From contig CM018687.1 in assembly GCA_009363875.1 (NCBI GenBank), positions 17,298,963-17,362,962 on the forward strand: a DNA stretch of 64,000 bases, read 5' to 3'. A program made the position numbers and the translations under genes. Of this stretch, positions 33,650-47,400 are shown piece after piece. Positions within the stretch are counted from its first letter, which is position 1. Every line of letters starts with the position of its first letter. The notes beneath the pieces were generated by a model, which made no database searches, was not told the origin of the DNA, and was given only the letters and a program-made list of their open reading frames with translations. The stretch is from Mikania micrantha (lineage: Eukaryota; Streptophyta; Magnoliopsida; Asterales; Asteraceae).

Positions 33650-33724
33650 CCACATTGAATATGACACATTGCCAGTGACGAAGCATTGAGGGGGGGTGGG
33701 GGGACATTGAATATGACACGTTGC
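33650..33724. repeat. Direct repeat around a MITE-end fragment
   Basis: ACATTGAATATGACAC is present twice (33651 and 33704 on). Between the copies lies CAGTGACGAAGC plus a G-rich run, similar to one end of the MITE at 38555-38735. It looks like an eroded or incompletely excised copy. Confidence 0.5.
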
Positions 33725-34104
33725 TTACCCTGCATACAACCAAAACTTAAACCGTTCATTATGCTGAGTTGCTGACTAGTAGCTCATGTCTTCGTCTTTT
33801 GCTACCAAAAGAGATTTCCTAGAATGTCACATCCTAAATTGTTCTCATCTAAACATTGTTAATTGTATATAAAAGTCAAACTTTATGACACAATTTCTCC
33901 TTTTCATAAGGTGTAATGAACCTGATCAAAATCATATAAAGACGACGAGCGTATGACAATAATTCCTCTTTCATCCTTATCATTGTACAAAAATAGAATA
34001 AAACTAGGAGATTAAAAGACAGAAAATTTGCAAAAGTTGAAAAGATTCAGCCGATGATGATGCACAATATGCAAGGACACCAGTTAGAACCCCATATCCA
34101 TACT

Positions 34105-34518
34105 TAGGCCTATAAACGAACCGATGAGTTCGTGAACTGTTCGGCAAAAAATTCTTTTGTGTTTGTTTATTTAATAAGTGAATTAATACGAACATCAAAT
34201 TTGTACGTTAAATTAAATGAACGAGCATGAACACACCTAGTGTTCGCTTATTTGTGTTCGTTTATGTTCATAAATATCAATGTTCGATTATGTTCATTTG
34301 TGTTCATTTACACTTGTTCAATTGTGTTCGTTTATACTTGTTTTATTATGTTCAGTTATATTTGTTCTTTTGTGTTCATTTATGTTGATAAACAGTTCGT
34401 TTAATTTTCTAACAAACAAATATGAACATATTTATTTTCTTAATAAACGAACACAAACACAAATTCATGCTCATTAATGCATTTGTGTTCATGTTTGATC
34501 GATTCGTTTACAGGCTTA
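34105..34518. mobile_element. hAT-type MITE, 414 bp
   Basis: The left end TAGGCCTATAAACGAACCGA and inverted right end TAAGCCTGTAAACGAATCGA are terminal repeats. The target duplications TCCATACT (34097-34104) and TCTATACT (34519-34526) differ at one base. The interior is filled with TGTTCGTTTATGTTCA-like repeats. No coding capacity. Confidence 0.88.
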
Positions 34519-34729
34519 TCTATACTCCATAGCATAAAAAGCCTTTTCCTTTATGGTGATAATCAGTGAATAACACCTACTTAACGTTTTTAAAAATAAT
34601 AAATCTACTAACATTAGTTTGTTAAACATTACTCGTATATTTATTGTAGATTTTAGAGGCTTTTAATGGCCATAATACACCCAAACTGATCTTTCAAAAT
34701 AAATCATACAGTTACTTATATAATAACAA

Positions 34730-34834
34730 GACAAACAAACAAACAAACTTACCCAGTATATTCTTACTCCTCAGTAGGGTTTGGGGAGAAGGATGGATAC
34801 AAACCTTACCCTATCCTGGTTAAGATAGAGAAGC
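34730..34834 (-). mobile_element. 5'-truncated SINE
   Basis: Minus-strand 3' end of a plant SINE: the CTTACC..CCCCAAACCC..GTATATT region and a (TTTG)n tail. Flanked by TAATAACAA on both sides (34721-34729 and 34835-34843). Same family as 35906-36190. Confidence 0.75.
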
Positions 34835-34849
34835 TAATAACAAAATAAT

Positions 34850-35308
34850 ATGACAAACAAAAACCCAGTCTCCTTGATTGACCTTAGTAGGAAAAAACGA
34901 AAACTCCCTCTGTATATGTATATGGTCCATATGGATACGTTTATACAAGTGGAATGCATGATACATGTCGTGTGAGTGTTACATTTAGTAAACCAATAAT
35001 CTGATATAGGATTTGCCCCGTCTGCTTGAGGTTGAGGCCTGCATTGCATAGCTCCTTGCCTATGATGACTGAGAATCAACATATAGTATCATTGTCACAT
35101 TTGCTTGCAAATCTACCCATTTACTTATCGATGGGACTTGATTTAGATTATGCTATATCCTTAATGGATTAAATGGGTCAAAAATCTTTTTTTATTTTTG
35201 TATCTACCACATGGTAATCTCCAGGATAGAGGCTTATTGCCCTCCTTAGACCCTACCAATAGTTCAACTGTAAATAAAATATACTATAACTCACAAGTAG
35301 TTCGTGCT
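34850..35308 (-). other. Probable 3' UTR and downstream region of the kinase gene
   Basis: Sequence after the kinase stop codon; no other gene seen. The minus strand has A/T-rich stretches suitable for polyadenylation just after the stop, but no single signal can be fixed. Confidence 0.4.
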
Positions 35309-35458
35309 CTAGGATAGCTTGAGTGCCATTTCCTGAAGAAGAACACGTTTCTGTGATGCACTTATCACATGGTTTGTTTCGGCATTTGCTAGCACATCAG
35401 CTACTATAGCTGCTGCATGACCAAGAGGTTCCTCTGAGGATCTTTTCAGCATGAAAGC
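35309..35458 (-). CDS. DGK2: DGK exon 7 with stop codon
   Basis: 150 bp encoding AFMLKRSSEEPLGHAAAIVA, then the conserved end VLLQEMALKLS and TAG. The acceptor is GATTAG. Confidence 0.95.
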   Translation of the reverse strand, partial: AFMLKRSSEEPLGHAAAIVADVLANAETNHVISASQKRVLLQEMALKLS

Positions 35459-38400
35459 CTAATCAATGCCAAACCCAACAAATTACAAGGCAAGATTGAC
35501 TTAAATTTTTAAGGTCTAGAAGCATTGATGTAAGAGGTTGTAAAATGAAAAAGTCAGGTTGGTTGTGTAATGGGTCAACATAGGTGATATTTTGGTAAGG
35601 ATTAGTTGGCTTGAACGAATTCCCTTATCCATTCCATTTCAATCCATAGGGTGATGTAAGAAATGATAAAACTTGCATTGATTTAAAATTTTAAGCCTTA
35701 CACCGATGTAACTCCTAAACACAGGTGAATTTATGCACATACTAAAAAGAAGAGAGTGTTGTCCATGATAAATGGCCAAACATGGGGAAAAAATAAAGAT
35801 TTGGATTGATCTTTAACGGGTTGTCAAATGCTATCGCTCTAAGGGTGGGTTATTATATGTATGTATGTATGCATGCATGCATGCATGCATACACCTTAAA
35901 AAACTACACAAACAAACAAACAAACAAACTTGCACAGTATATTCCCACTTCTCAGTAAGGTCTGGGGAGGAAGGATAGACACAAACCTTACCCCTATCCT
36001 AGTTGTGATAGAGAGGCTGCTTCGAAGGAGTCCGCGACTCAAAATTATCGTTTGAAGTTGATCATCCCAACATTTTTAACATTATTTTCACAAAATAAAT
36101 AAAATAACGTTAAAATAAGTGCAATTTTTCTTTGGCCCCTTGAGGGCCCACACATATATACATTATATGTGCGCACCACAAATGGGGCGTATACACCTTA
36201 AAAAACTGTTTTGCCTAAAAAGAATATGAAGAGATCTTCACATTTTAATTTTAAATCAACAGGTGACATTTTTGTGTTGGAAAAAAAGCATGGAAAGGCA
36301 TAATAGGAAAAAACATATTTTTCAATACTTTTTCAAATTCCCTCGTTTTTAAAAGCTCATAACTTTTTTATCCAAAAATATTTAATAAAAATAAACACAT
36401 CGTTAACTCAAGTATCTTTTACTCTTTAATTTGATATAGTCTTGACAAACTCTTCTTTTTATAAAAATCCAATAAGCTAATGTGTTGTACACTTGTACTA
36501 TATTTTGAAGTACTTTATTACTGTGCTGTAATTTTTGTACTATATTTTTGTGATGTATTTTTTTTATTTTTATTTACCTGTGTTTAATATACTATATTAC
36601 ACTAAAAATACAATACACTTTTCACAAAATCCAATATGTTTTAAAAAATACTAAACATGTACCAAAAATCTAGCACAGTTTAAAAAACTTATTAAAAATT
36701 GTTATTTTTTATATATCAATAGTATACACGTATTAAACTATTAAAGATAAAAAAAATGTTCGCTTTTACGGTGTAATTTAAAAAAAAATAGTCTTAAAAA
36801 AAGTGAAGGGAACTTGAAAAAAGTCGACCAAAATGTTATGATCAAATTACCCTTTCCTGTTTTTTCAAGCATAACATGTCAAGATCCTATTGTTTACTGT
36901 GTTCATAAATATACATATATGTGTATGTTGTGTATCTGTATATATATATATAGAGAGAGAGAGAGAGAACCTGGCCATGATGTGAAATGGTTAATGTGCA
37001 TGGTGGCTGCATCCACGGTTCACCATCTATTTGAACAGGCAACTGAGCAAGAAGTTGAATTTTAATGGTATTTCCTTGTGCAAGCCTTCGAGCTCGAGAA
37101 AGCCCTATCTGGGAATTATTAAATATACTTCCTCCTCAAAATTTTAATAAGGAAAAAAAATCTTATTCTCATAAGAACAAAGAGAAAACTTATACATGTG
37201 TTGCAGAGGAGCAGTACGATTAAAAACCCAAGAATAAACAACAAAGCTAATCAAGTTTGTACCATCAAAGACTTATAATTTTATACATGAAGTTCTGGAT
37301 TTTAAAGTGGATGGGATATGTAAAAAACTAATAAGAATTAAAGGGGCATGACGCCGTTTCTCAACAATCAAGTTGAAAAAGGAAGTTCTCAAGCAGAATC
37401 AAAAGCCACAAAATTTCATAAAAAAAATCAACCAAAACCTCACAACAAAAATCCCAAAATAAGCATAGTAGATCAATGAAAATAGCCAACTAGATAAACA
37501 GCTAAACCTAAACAAACAAAGTTAAACGAAGGATAACTTTCAAGAATTGAAAGTGGCCGCCCAAAGGGGCCACTCTCTGGCTCCGGCTCGATGGCTTGAT
37601 CTGGTTCACCCACATCACCGCATGTATGGATTTATCATATAATTTATATAAAAACATAAAGTAGATAGCGTGTTTTATAATTGTAGTGTTAATATTGGGT
37701 TAATCTTGCAAATTAATAATTAAGTTGATTTTTATTATTTAGAATAAAAGGCTGTAGGTACAGCTGTCTGTTTTCTGTTCTCTGTTTTACAGCTGAGCTG
37801 GTGCATTCCTAGTTAGTATAAGTTTTCCTTGTTTAGATTATCTTGGGGGTTAACCTTTCAGCTATACATAGAATTAATCCTCCCTTTCATTTCAGATACC
37901 TTTTCTTCTAAATAATTTCAATAATCAAAAAACCAAAGCAGGCCGACTAATTGTTTAATTTTCTGCTCTTGTTCAATTTTGTTTGTGGTTGTTATTTTGA
38001 TCCAATTGACTTGAATTGGTATCAGAGCTTGGTTTAAACCACTGCTCAAGGAAGGTTTGGTTTAAAACACTGCTCAAGGAAGGTTTGATCGAACAAGGGG
38101 CAAAATTCTCGAAGAACTGAGGTGTGTGATTAGTTGTTTACTGTTGGAAACCAAGGGGCTGATTTTTCCAGCAAAGGCAAAAAACTTTTCTGATGGCAGC
38201 AGTACATGTTACTTAAGTTGGTCCGCAAAGTGAACACCAATTTGACTACAATGCCCTGTTTTAACTGCTACTAATTACAGAATATGGGCAGTTAAAATCA
38301 AGGCAATATTCAACATTCAAGGAGTCGGGGAAGCCATTGAGCCTAGTGTTAATGTTGACCCTAAAAAGAACAATTTAGCAATTAATACCAGAAGAATTGG

Positions 38401-41400
38401 TCTTGCAGATTGCACAATTCGAGCATGTAAAGGAAGTATAGGATGCTTTAAAAGTTTGGTTCGTGGGTTTTGATTACTTGTCAGGATACTTCTTGGTTCA
38501 ATTCCTGATAGGTTCTTACCTATTGTGGCTTCTATTGAACAGTTTGCTTATGTGCATGGGCGAAGGTTTATTCAGACTGGGGGGGGGGGGGGGCGACCAC
38601 CCCCCTGTTTTTTGTGTAGCAGTGTAAATTTCCCGATACGTAGTGTAAAATTTTTTAAAAACCTTTATTTCGCCCCCCTGGAAAACAAAAAAATTAGTTC
38701 ACCCCCCCTGGGATTATGGTCAAGCTTCGCCACTGCTTATGTGGATACTATGTTGTTTCAAGAGGCCATTAGCAGGTAACGGACGTTCGAAGAAAGGATC
38801 AGACCTGCTGGAGAGTCCCAAGGGTGATCAACAACTACTGTCCTAAGCAAACCAAAAAAATGGACGAGAAAGGTGTTAGATTACGTAGGCCTTTGGGAGG
38901 TTTAGGGCAGCCGGCCCTAATCTTGGCCCATTAGGGTTTAGCCTAACTGTTTTTCTATTTAAGCATTGTCATGTAATTGTAATCTTTAACACCTAATCAA
39001 TAAAAGAATCCCTAGTTGCAACCCGTGGACGTAGGTCACATCGACCGAACCACATTATATCTTGTGTCGTTTATTTTCTTTGTTTTCGTGTGCGTGTATG
39101 GGTTAATCGGTTTTCGCTGCGCCTCTTTGATTCCTAACAAAAGGAAGTGGTAGAGGCCGTGGCTTTAAAAGGGGAGATAGTTGAGGTTGAGGGAGAGGCC
39201 GCAGTCGTTGGAATAGTCGGGAAAAGGTGTCGATCATTGTCAGAGTTCAAATCAACAACATAAACGGAGCAAGGATCAAATCCAATGCTTTCATTGTGAT
39301 GCATTTGGACACTAATCATCTGAATGCCCAACAAGAAAGATTTAAAAATTAAATTAGTTCAAAAACAAAAAGACGGACCAGCCCTGTGAATGTCTATTCA
39401 CATAGAAACCAAGAAGGTAGTTGTCTTAAATAAAAAATAAATAAAGTGATGCTACAACGTTATGTGATGGATCCAACTGAAGTTTACACTTGGTTCCATG
39501 ATAATGGTGCCAACAACCACATGACAGGTAAAGGCTCCAATTGTTGTGCACGCATATAATGTATATATTGCCGGCACTCGAGGAAAAATGTAAAACCGCA
39601 CTAATTTTAACGTTAATTTTGTTAGACCAATCTTGAAGAATAAAATAGTCAGGGGATTATAAATGTAATTATTATTATTATAATTATTATATTATTAGAT
39701 AGATGGAATTATCTAGTAAGATTAGATCGAATTTAAAAAGAGGATTAGATTAATCCTTAAAGGTAGGAAAACTATTTTTGGAGAACAAGGGTTGGATAGT
39801 TATAAATAAACTTGTAATCGATGGATTGAATTACGAGTTTTCAATAAAATTGGAGAAGAAATTCCAATAAAATTTTGTGTTTGGTGGCTTAATTTGTGAT
39901 TTGATCAGATACCAATACTTCAATTGGTATCAGAGCTCAAGCCAAGATCTCTGGGAAGCCGACTTGACTCTACGAAAGTAGTGAGAAAGTCCATAACAAA
40001 GATAGAGAACACGATCAATGGAGGATGCAGTAGGATCAAACAATCAACTAGTGCAGGCAAATAGAAACAACAATCTGTCTTTCCAAAGTCCGATTCTAAC
40101 TCCAACCAACTACCCTATTTGGTCACTTAAAAATCAAATTGATCTTCAAGGCTCATGGAATATCGGAAGCAATCGATCCAGGGACCAACGTAGACTAAAA
40201 GAAGGATAATTCCGCCATAGCATATCTCTATGAGTCATTACGACTTGGTCCTTCAAAGTTGCAAACGCTTAGCATGCTAAAGAAATCTGGGATGCAATCA
40301 AGACCCGTCATTTGGGTGTTGAACGTGTTATGGAAGATAGATTACAGACCCTTAAAGCAGAATTCGAAGCAGCTTCCATGAAAGACAGCGAGAAAGTTAT
40401 GACTTTGCAGCCAAGCTGTCTGGAATCGCTTCAAGATTGGTTGCCCCTGGAACCGCAATTGAGGAAACCACGCTGATAAGGAAACTGCTGACTGCTATAC
40501 CCGAAAAGTTCTTAAACATAGCAGCCATGATCGAACAATTGGTGGATTTAAAGACGGCCAGATCTCAAGAAATCGTTGGAAGATTAAAAGTGTATGACAT
40601 ACGAACTGCTGGGAGAAATTCGAGCGGTAATCAAGATCAACTCTTTCTGTCCTACATAAAATGGGACACGCGAAGGAAAGAAGACAAAGGTCAAGGTTGG
40701 GTTCGTGGAACTGGTCTAGACGGCTGCGGAGGGGGTGTGGTTGTGGCACACTTGGTGGGCATGGAAGAGGAGCTAGTAGAGGCTCAAACATCCACGAAGG
40801 AAACAAAACACCAGGCAAGGAGAAAAAAGATAAATCGAAGCTCCAATGCTTTAGGTGCGACGCATTTGGACACTTCTCGACTGACTGTCCAACGCGAAGA
40901 ACCGAAGAACAAGCAAACCAAGCCAGAGACACTACGCAGATGGGAATGGTTTGACCCTCCTGATGGCATGGCTGTAACAGAACTAAAATTCAAAGAACAG
41001 ATTCACTTAAGCGAAAAAAAGGGGTATCCGGAAAATTATGAGTCACGAAAGGACGAGGAGTTTATGTGCGGTATGTGGTACTTGGATACTGGTGCAACGA
41101 ATCATATGACAGGAGACAGAAGCACATTCTCAACCATGGATACCACTATAGGCGGCTCTGTACGGTTTGGGGATAATTTACACATTGAAGGAAGGGGAAC
41201 AATTTTGTTAGAGTGCAGTAATGGAGAATAAAGACTCCTAATCAATGTACTCTACATCCCCTACCTCAAAACCAACATCTTAAGCATAGGTTAAGCCGAA
41301 GGAGGATGTGAGATCACAATCAAACATGGCACATTAACCATGCTTGATAATGATGGGTCTGTCTTAATGAGAGTTCAAAGGTCAGCCAATAGGCTGTATA

Positions 41401-44400
41401 AAATCGGACTAAAAAAGGGTATGCCGATTTGCTTAAAGGCTGAAATAGACACCCAGCCTCGCTATGGCATGCACACCTGGGCCATCTTAACTTCGACTCA
41501 ATGAAACGGCTCGGGAATTTGGTAGAGGGAGTTCCAGTAATAAAACATCCTACACTACAAAACTGTGTGAAGCCTGCTTGGCAGGAAAACACACAAGACA
41601 TAGTTTTCCTGAACAAACTTGCTTCAAGGCTGCAGAGCCGTTTGATCAAATCTACATAGATTTGTGCGGACCTATTACACCATTCACAAGAGCAGGAAAT
41701 AGATACATCATGCTGATAGTAGACGATCATGGCAGATTTATGAGGGAATTCATAATAAAGAGAAAAGATGAAGCTCTGGGAAGATTCAAAGCATTCAAAG
41801 CAATGGTGGAGAACTAATATGAGAAGAAAATCAAGGTGTTAAGAACTGACCGTGCGAGAGAGTTCACTTCAAAAGAATTCAACAAAGTGTGTGAGGAAGC
41901 AAGAGTTTCCAGGCAACTAGCAGCCCCATACACTCCCCAACAAAATGGGATAGTAGAAAGAAGAAATCGAACCATACTGAATTCAACCAGGAGCATTCTA
42001 AATGCTATGGACATGCCACAGTACTTCTGGGCTGAGGCTTTCAGGCATTCCATTTATGTTTTGAACACATTGCTGACCAAGGTATTGAAATCTCAGGCTC
42101 CTTACGAAGTACTGAAAGAAAGAAAACCAAATCTGGAGCATTTACAAGTATTCGTATGTGTGGGCCATGTGAAGATACCCTCAACAACTCAAGAAAGTTG
42201 GATAATCGCATCATTCCTGTGGTCCATCTGGGAATAGAGTCTGGAACAAAAGCCTACAGAATGTATGATCTCAACGAAGGAAAAATAGTAATCAGCCGAG
42301 ATGTAAAGTTTGAAGAAAATTCATGCTGGAACTGGAAGGTTACTTATAAGGCTAGAGAGGAACTTGAAAAAGAGTCTGTCATCCATTCCCTTAATAACAC
42401 TGAGATACAAACTCACGATCATGGGCCTAGGGATGGCAAAAAAACCCGCACTCGACTGGTTTACCCAAAACCCGCTACATATTGGACAGGTATTCCCAAA
42501 CCCGATGGGTATTGGGCCGGGTATTAGATTAATTTTTCAAATTTTCACGGGTATGAGACGGGCTTGGGATTTGTTTATATACCCGTTTACCCGGCCCAAA
42601 TACCCCGATTATGAATACCCATTTATATACATTTGAAGTATATAGAATTTGATAAGAATCGAACTCACAATGAACTCAATCAAGTAATGAAATCAATCAA
42701 TAGACAAATTAGAACAATGGTTAAGAACTGAAATGAAAGAGATTACATAAAATGAAGTAGATAATGATTCCAGGGCTCAGCCCTTTCTCACTGTTATTAA
42801 TAGGAGACCAGCCATACTTGGCTATTTTCTAAACAAATCTCTTCCTTCCCAACTCAACCATCTCACCACTATTTATAACCCACAAACAAACACCCTAAAT
42901 GTTAATATTACCAAACTACCCATATCTAGAATATACCCTACTACTAAATATTACCAATATATTAATATAAGTATGAACTCTATCATTACTCCCCCCTTAT
43001 TTAAAAGTCTTGTCCTCAAGACTGGGGAGTTAACCATGAAAGATATCGAACTACTCGATCATGATGAAAAACATGTCCCAAATCCTGATTAGAGTAGGCT
43101 CCTGATCGGATGGCATGTAACGTACACGGATTCTCTGGTTGGAGTGTAGACTGTCGGTCATAGGGTTGCGTTGAACCACCTGATTTGAGCAGAAACTGGC
43201 CCAATATGTGAGTGGCTTTAAAAGGAAGGGAATTAAAATCCCTAAAATGAGAAACAAAATTGTTTCTGGGATTAGGGAGAACCATCTCATCTTCGATGTC
43301 TGTTGTCAAAGCTTCAGTAGTAGAATGTGTACCCAAGTTGAGGTTCACCTTTGGGATGTCACTCGGAGGTTCAAATCCATTGAATGCATACAATTGAAGC
43401 TTTTGCAAATCCACTGAACTATCCTTGGAGCCTGAAGAAGTCTTGGAATCGGGGAAAACAATGCCAGATGATCCCCATTGATCCTCAACAATTTGGTTGT
43501 CCTGTTTCTTCACCAATCGAGTACTGTTTTGCGAAATTCAATTGAAGCCGATCGCTCATCTTGTAACAATTTGAGCGATGTTTTGATTTCTGCCACCTCC
43601 TTCTGAAGTTGAAAGATCTGTTGTTCATGAGCATCTAATCGAGAGGTTAGATTAACCATGATTGATAAGGAAAACGTGAAGGATGAGTAAAATAGAACGA
43701 CACTGTGTAGAATCTAACGGAATCAATGAAATTGAGTCCAATCAGAATTGAAATTACAATCAACACAACAGAAATTGATATGGAAATTGAAATTGAAATC
43801 GTGAATCGAGACGTAGAACGGTAGAAGAATGATGAACGGGATTTGAAAGAAACGGATTGAAGCAAATCAGAAATACGAAAATGAAATTGAAAATGGAGGA
43901 ACCTGAAAGCAACGACTAATTGTAGCGAATCCAGCAAATCAACCAAGTCTCCAGCAGGACGGCGGCAGGTCGGACCATTGATAAGAATCGAACTCACAGT
44001 GAACTCAATCAAGTAATGAAATCAATCAATAGACAAATTAGAACAATGATTAAGAACTAAAATGAAAGAGATTACATAAAATGAAGTAGATAATGATTCC
44101 AGGGCTCAGCCCTTTCTCACTGTTATTAATAGGAGACCAGCCATACTTGGCTATTTTCTAAACAAATCTCTTCCTTCCCAACTCAACTTCTCACCACTAT
44201 TTATAGCCCACAAACAAGCACCCTAAATGTTAATATTACCAAACTACCCATATCTAGAATATACCCTACTACTAAATATTACCAATATATTAATATAAGT
44301 ATGAACTCTATCAGAATTTGTTTCTTTTTCAATCTTTTTGAACTTTAGAAATTGTTCATAGAAATTGTTTCTTTTTTTTATTTTTGTCTTTTTGTGGCAA

Positions 44401-47400
44401 CTGCAATATTTTTTTGAACCATTTTGTTAATAATTGCTATTTTTTGGCTTATCTTGAACGATGGTAATCAACTTATGACATTTTGAAATTTCATGCTATT
44501 TGATATATCAATAGTTTGTTCTTGACATATTTAACATATAGTTTTTGGTTATAAAAAAATAAATTTATTATTAGTTACCCGATACCCGACACGTTTTAAG
44601 CCAGTTATTCTCAACGAGTATGTTTTGCTAAACCCATCGGGATACCCGAAACCCGCCGGGATACCCGATACCCGACGGGTAAATACCCGATGGGTTTTGG
44701 GACGGGTATGGGACATAATTTTTTAAACGGGTATGGGACTGAGATTACTCAAACCCGTCCCAAACCCGGCCCATTGCCATCCCTACATGGGCTGATAGAA
44801 TCCAACAGCCAGTTCAAAACAATTCACAAGGTTACAATGAATCAGACGACGAAGAAGGAAGTTCTCAATCAGAGTTTAGTAGCCCAGAATCAACAATCAA
44901 TGAGCAAGGCCCAGCGTTATTTGAGTCTCCAATCATAATGAACACATCTGATCCACAAAATGCTCCTGATATGACGTATGATAAAACTCCAATTCAGGTT
45001 GGAAAAACCTGAATGAAGTCTATGATCTGCTGTTAACCAAAGAATAGCCAAACTGTTTTGAAGAAGCTTCAGCTCAACAGGGATGGGATCAAGCTATGGA
45101 GAGTGAACTTGCATCTATTGAGAGAAACAAGACCTGGGTAATAAGTGAGCTGCCAACTGGTCATTAGACCCATTGATTTGAAATGGGTCTACAAAATCAA
45201 AAGAGATGCAAAGAGGAATATAACAAGGCACAAAGCTCGCTTGGTAGCAAAAGGATATATTCAGAAACAAGGAATAGACTATGAAGAGGTATTCGCTCCA
45301 GTGGTGAGACTTGAGACCATGAGAGTGATCTTGGGTGTGGCATCTCAAAGGGGATGGTGTGTGAACCATCTTGATGTAAAAACAGCATTCCTCGATGGAG
45401 GCCCTAAAGAAGATGTTTTTGTGAAACAACCTAAAGGATTTGTAAAGAAGGAGAAGCACAAAAGGTCTATAAATTATCCAAAGCCCTTATACGGATTAAA
45501 GCAAGCCCCCCGAGCTTGGAATAGAAAATTGGATGGAGTGTTAAAGGAATATGGGTTCAAGAGATGCAAACTTGAGCAAGCGGTATACACAAAGCATACA
45601 CATAAAGAACTAATGATTTTAGTGATTTATGTGGATGACTTAATAGTAACCCGGAATAGCCTAGAGAAAATTTCACAATTCAAGAATTAGATGGAAAAAC
45701 GATTTGAAATGAGTGACCTTGGGTTACTCTCATACTATCTTGGATTGGAGGTCTCACAAGAAGAAGTTGGGATAAAGGTTTCACAAACTAGATATGCAAA
45801 GAAGATACTAAAACAAGCTGGCATGGAAGAAAGTAATTCAACCAAGTATCCAATGGAGCCAAATCTAAAGTTAGTGAAAGAAGATGGCAGTGAAGATGTT
45901 GATGCAACAAATTACAGGAAAATTGTTGGGTGCCTTAGATACTTGACTCATAAGAGGCCAGATCTTACTATTCAGTTGGATACACTAGCAGATACATGCA
46001 AACTCCTAAGAAGCCTCATCTGAAGCAGATCCTGAGATATGTTAAAGGAACCGTCAACGTAGGACGTAGGAATTAAATATAAGAGAGGAGGACGTGATAC
46101 TCTAATCGGGTTTAGTGACAGCAGTTATTTGGTAGATCAAGATGATGGAAAAGGAACAACTGGAGTGGTGTTTTATTATAATGATAAACCAATCACTTGG
46201 AATTCACAAAAACAACCAACCGTAGCATTGTCTTCATGCGAAGCAGAGTTTATGGTAGCCACGGCTGCTGCTTGTCGAGCAATCTGGTTAAGGGGCTTAA
46301 TGGCTGAAATGACAGGAAAAGAAGAGCAGATTATTATAAAAGTGGACAGTAAGTCAGCAATTGACAGTAAGCCAGCAATTGCGCTGATGAAAAATCCTGT
46401 TTTCCACGGAAGAATCAAACACATCAATACATGATGTCATTACATTCATGAATGTGGGGAGAAAGGTAAAATAAAGGTGGAGCATGTAAGTGGGAATCAA
46501 CAAAGGGTTGACATTCTTACAAAGGCTATGCCAAGAATTAAATTGCAGAAATGAGAGAACTACTCAGAGTAGAAGAGATAGAAGAATTAGAGATTGGGAG
46601 GGTGATTGTTAGACCAATCTTGAAGAATAAAATAGTCAGTGGACTATTAATGTAATTATTATTATAATTATTATATTTTTAGATAGATGGATTTATCTAG
46701 TAAGATTAGATCGAATTTAAAAAGAGGATGAGGATTAATCCTTAAAGGTAGGAAAACTTTTCTTGGAGAACAAGGGTTGGATAGTTATAAATAAACTTGT
46801 AATCGATGGATTGAATTATGATTTCAATAAAATTGGAGAAGGAATTCCAATAAGATTTTGTGTTCGATGGCTTAATTTGTGATTTGATCAGATACCAATA
46901 CTTCAATTTGGTGAAAATAACGTTAAAAGCGTTGGGTTGGTTAGTTAATCAGGCATCATGAGCCTGAGGTCTCATTTGGAAGCAATCTCTCTTCTTACTA
47001 GGTAGAGGTAAGGTTGTCCACATCTTTCCCTCCTTAGATCCTATCTTAGCTTTGCTAATGGTAGGATATACCGAGTACATTGACGATGATGAATCGCATG
47101 ACAGGTAACCGTTAAATATTTTCTAACCTTAATTTTAATACAATTGGCAAGGTGCGGTTCGGGATGGCTCATGTGTTGACATTGAAGGAAAAGGCAATAT
47201 TGTCTTGGCATGCAAGAAAGGTGATCAACAGATAGTGGCTGATGTATACTACATTCCACATCTAAGGAGTAATATCCTTAGTCTTGGCCAATTTACTAAG
47301 ATTGCATGTACAATATTGATGAAAAATCATTACCTATGGGTGCATGAGGCCAATGGGGCGTTGCTCATGAAGATAAAAAGAACTCCAAACCGGTTGTACA

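Larger units (their letters stand above)
42428..44785. mobile_element. hAT-like non-autonomous element carrying a nested LTR element
   Basis: Terminal repeats TAGGGATGGCAA and TTGCCATCCCTA. Flanking duplications CATGGGCC (42420-42427) and CATGGGCT (44786-44793) match at 7 of 8 bases. Without the nested LTR element it is about 690 bp. Both arms are made of AAACCCG/GGGTATGGG words. No transposase. Confidence 0.9.
39620..46905 (+). mobile_element. Inner Ty1/Copia retrotransposon
   Basis: LTRs 39620-39922 and 46607-46905 differ by roughly 15-20 changes by eye. A primer site and a polypurine tract are present, and gag, protease, integrase, RT and RNase H are all recognisable in order but broken by stops and shifts. 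AATTT precedes the left LTR and (sharing the last A) follows the right one. It is inserted inside the protease/integrase part of the outer Copia and is itself interrupted by the hAT-like element at 42428-44785 between integrase and RT. Confidence 0.93.

Noticed and set aside
40495..40932. 145-residue minus-strand ORF
   Set aside because: Shadow of inner Copia gag.
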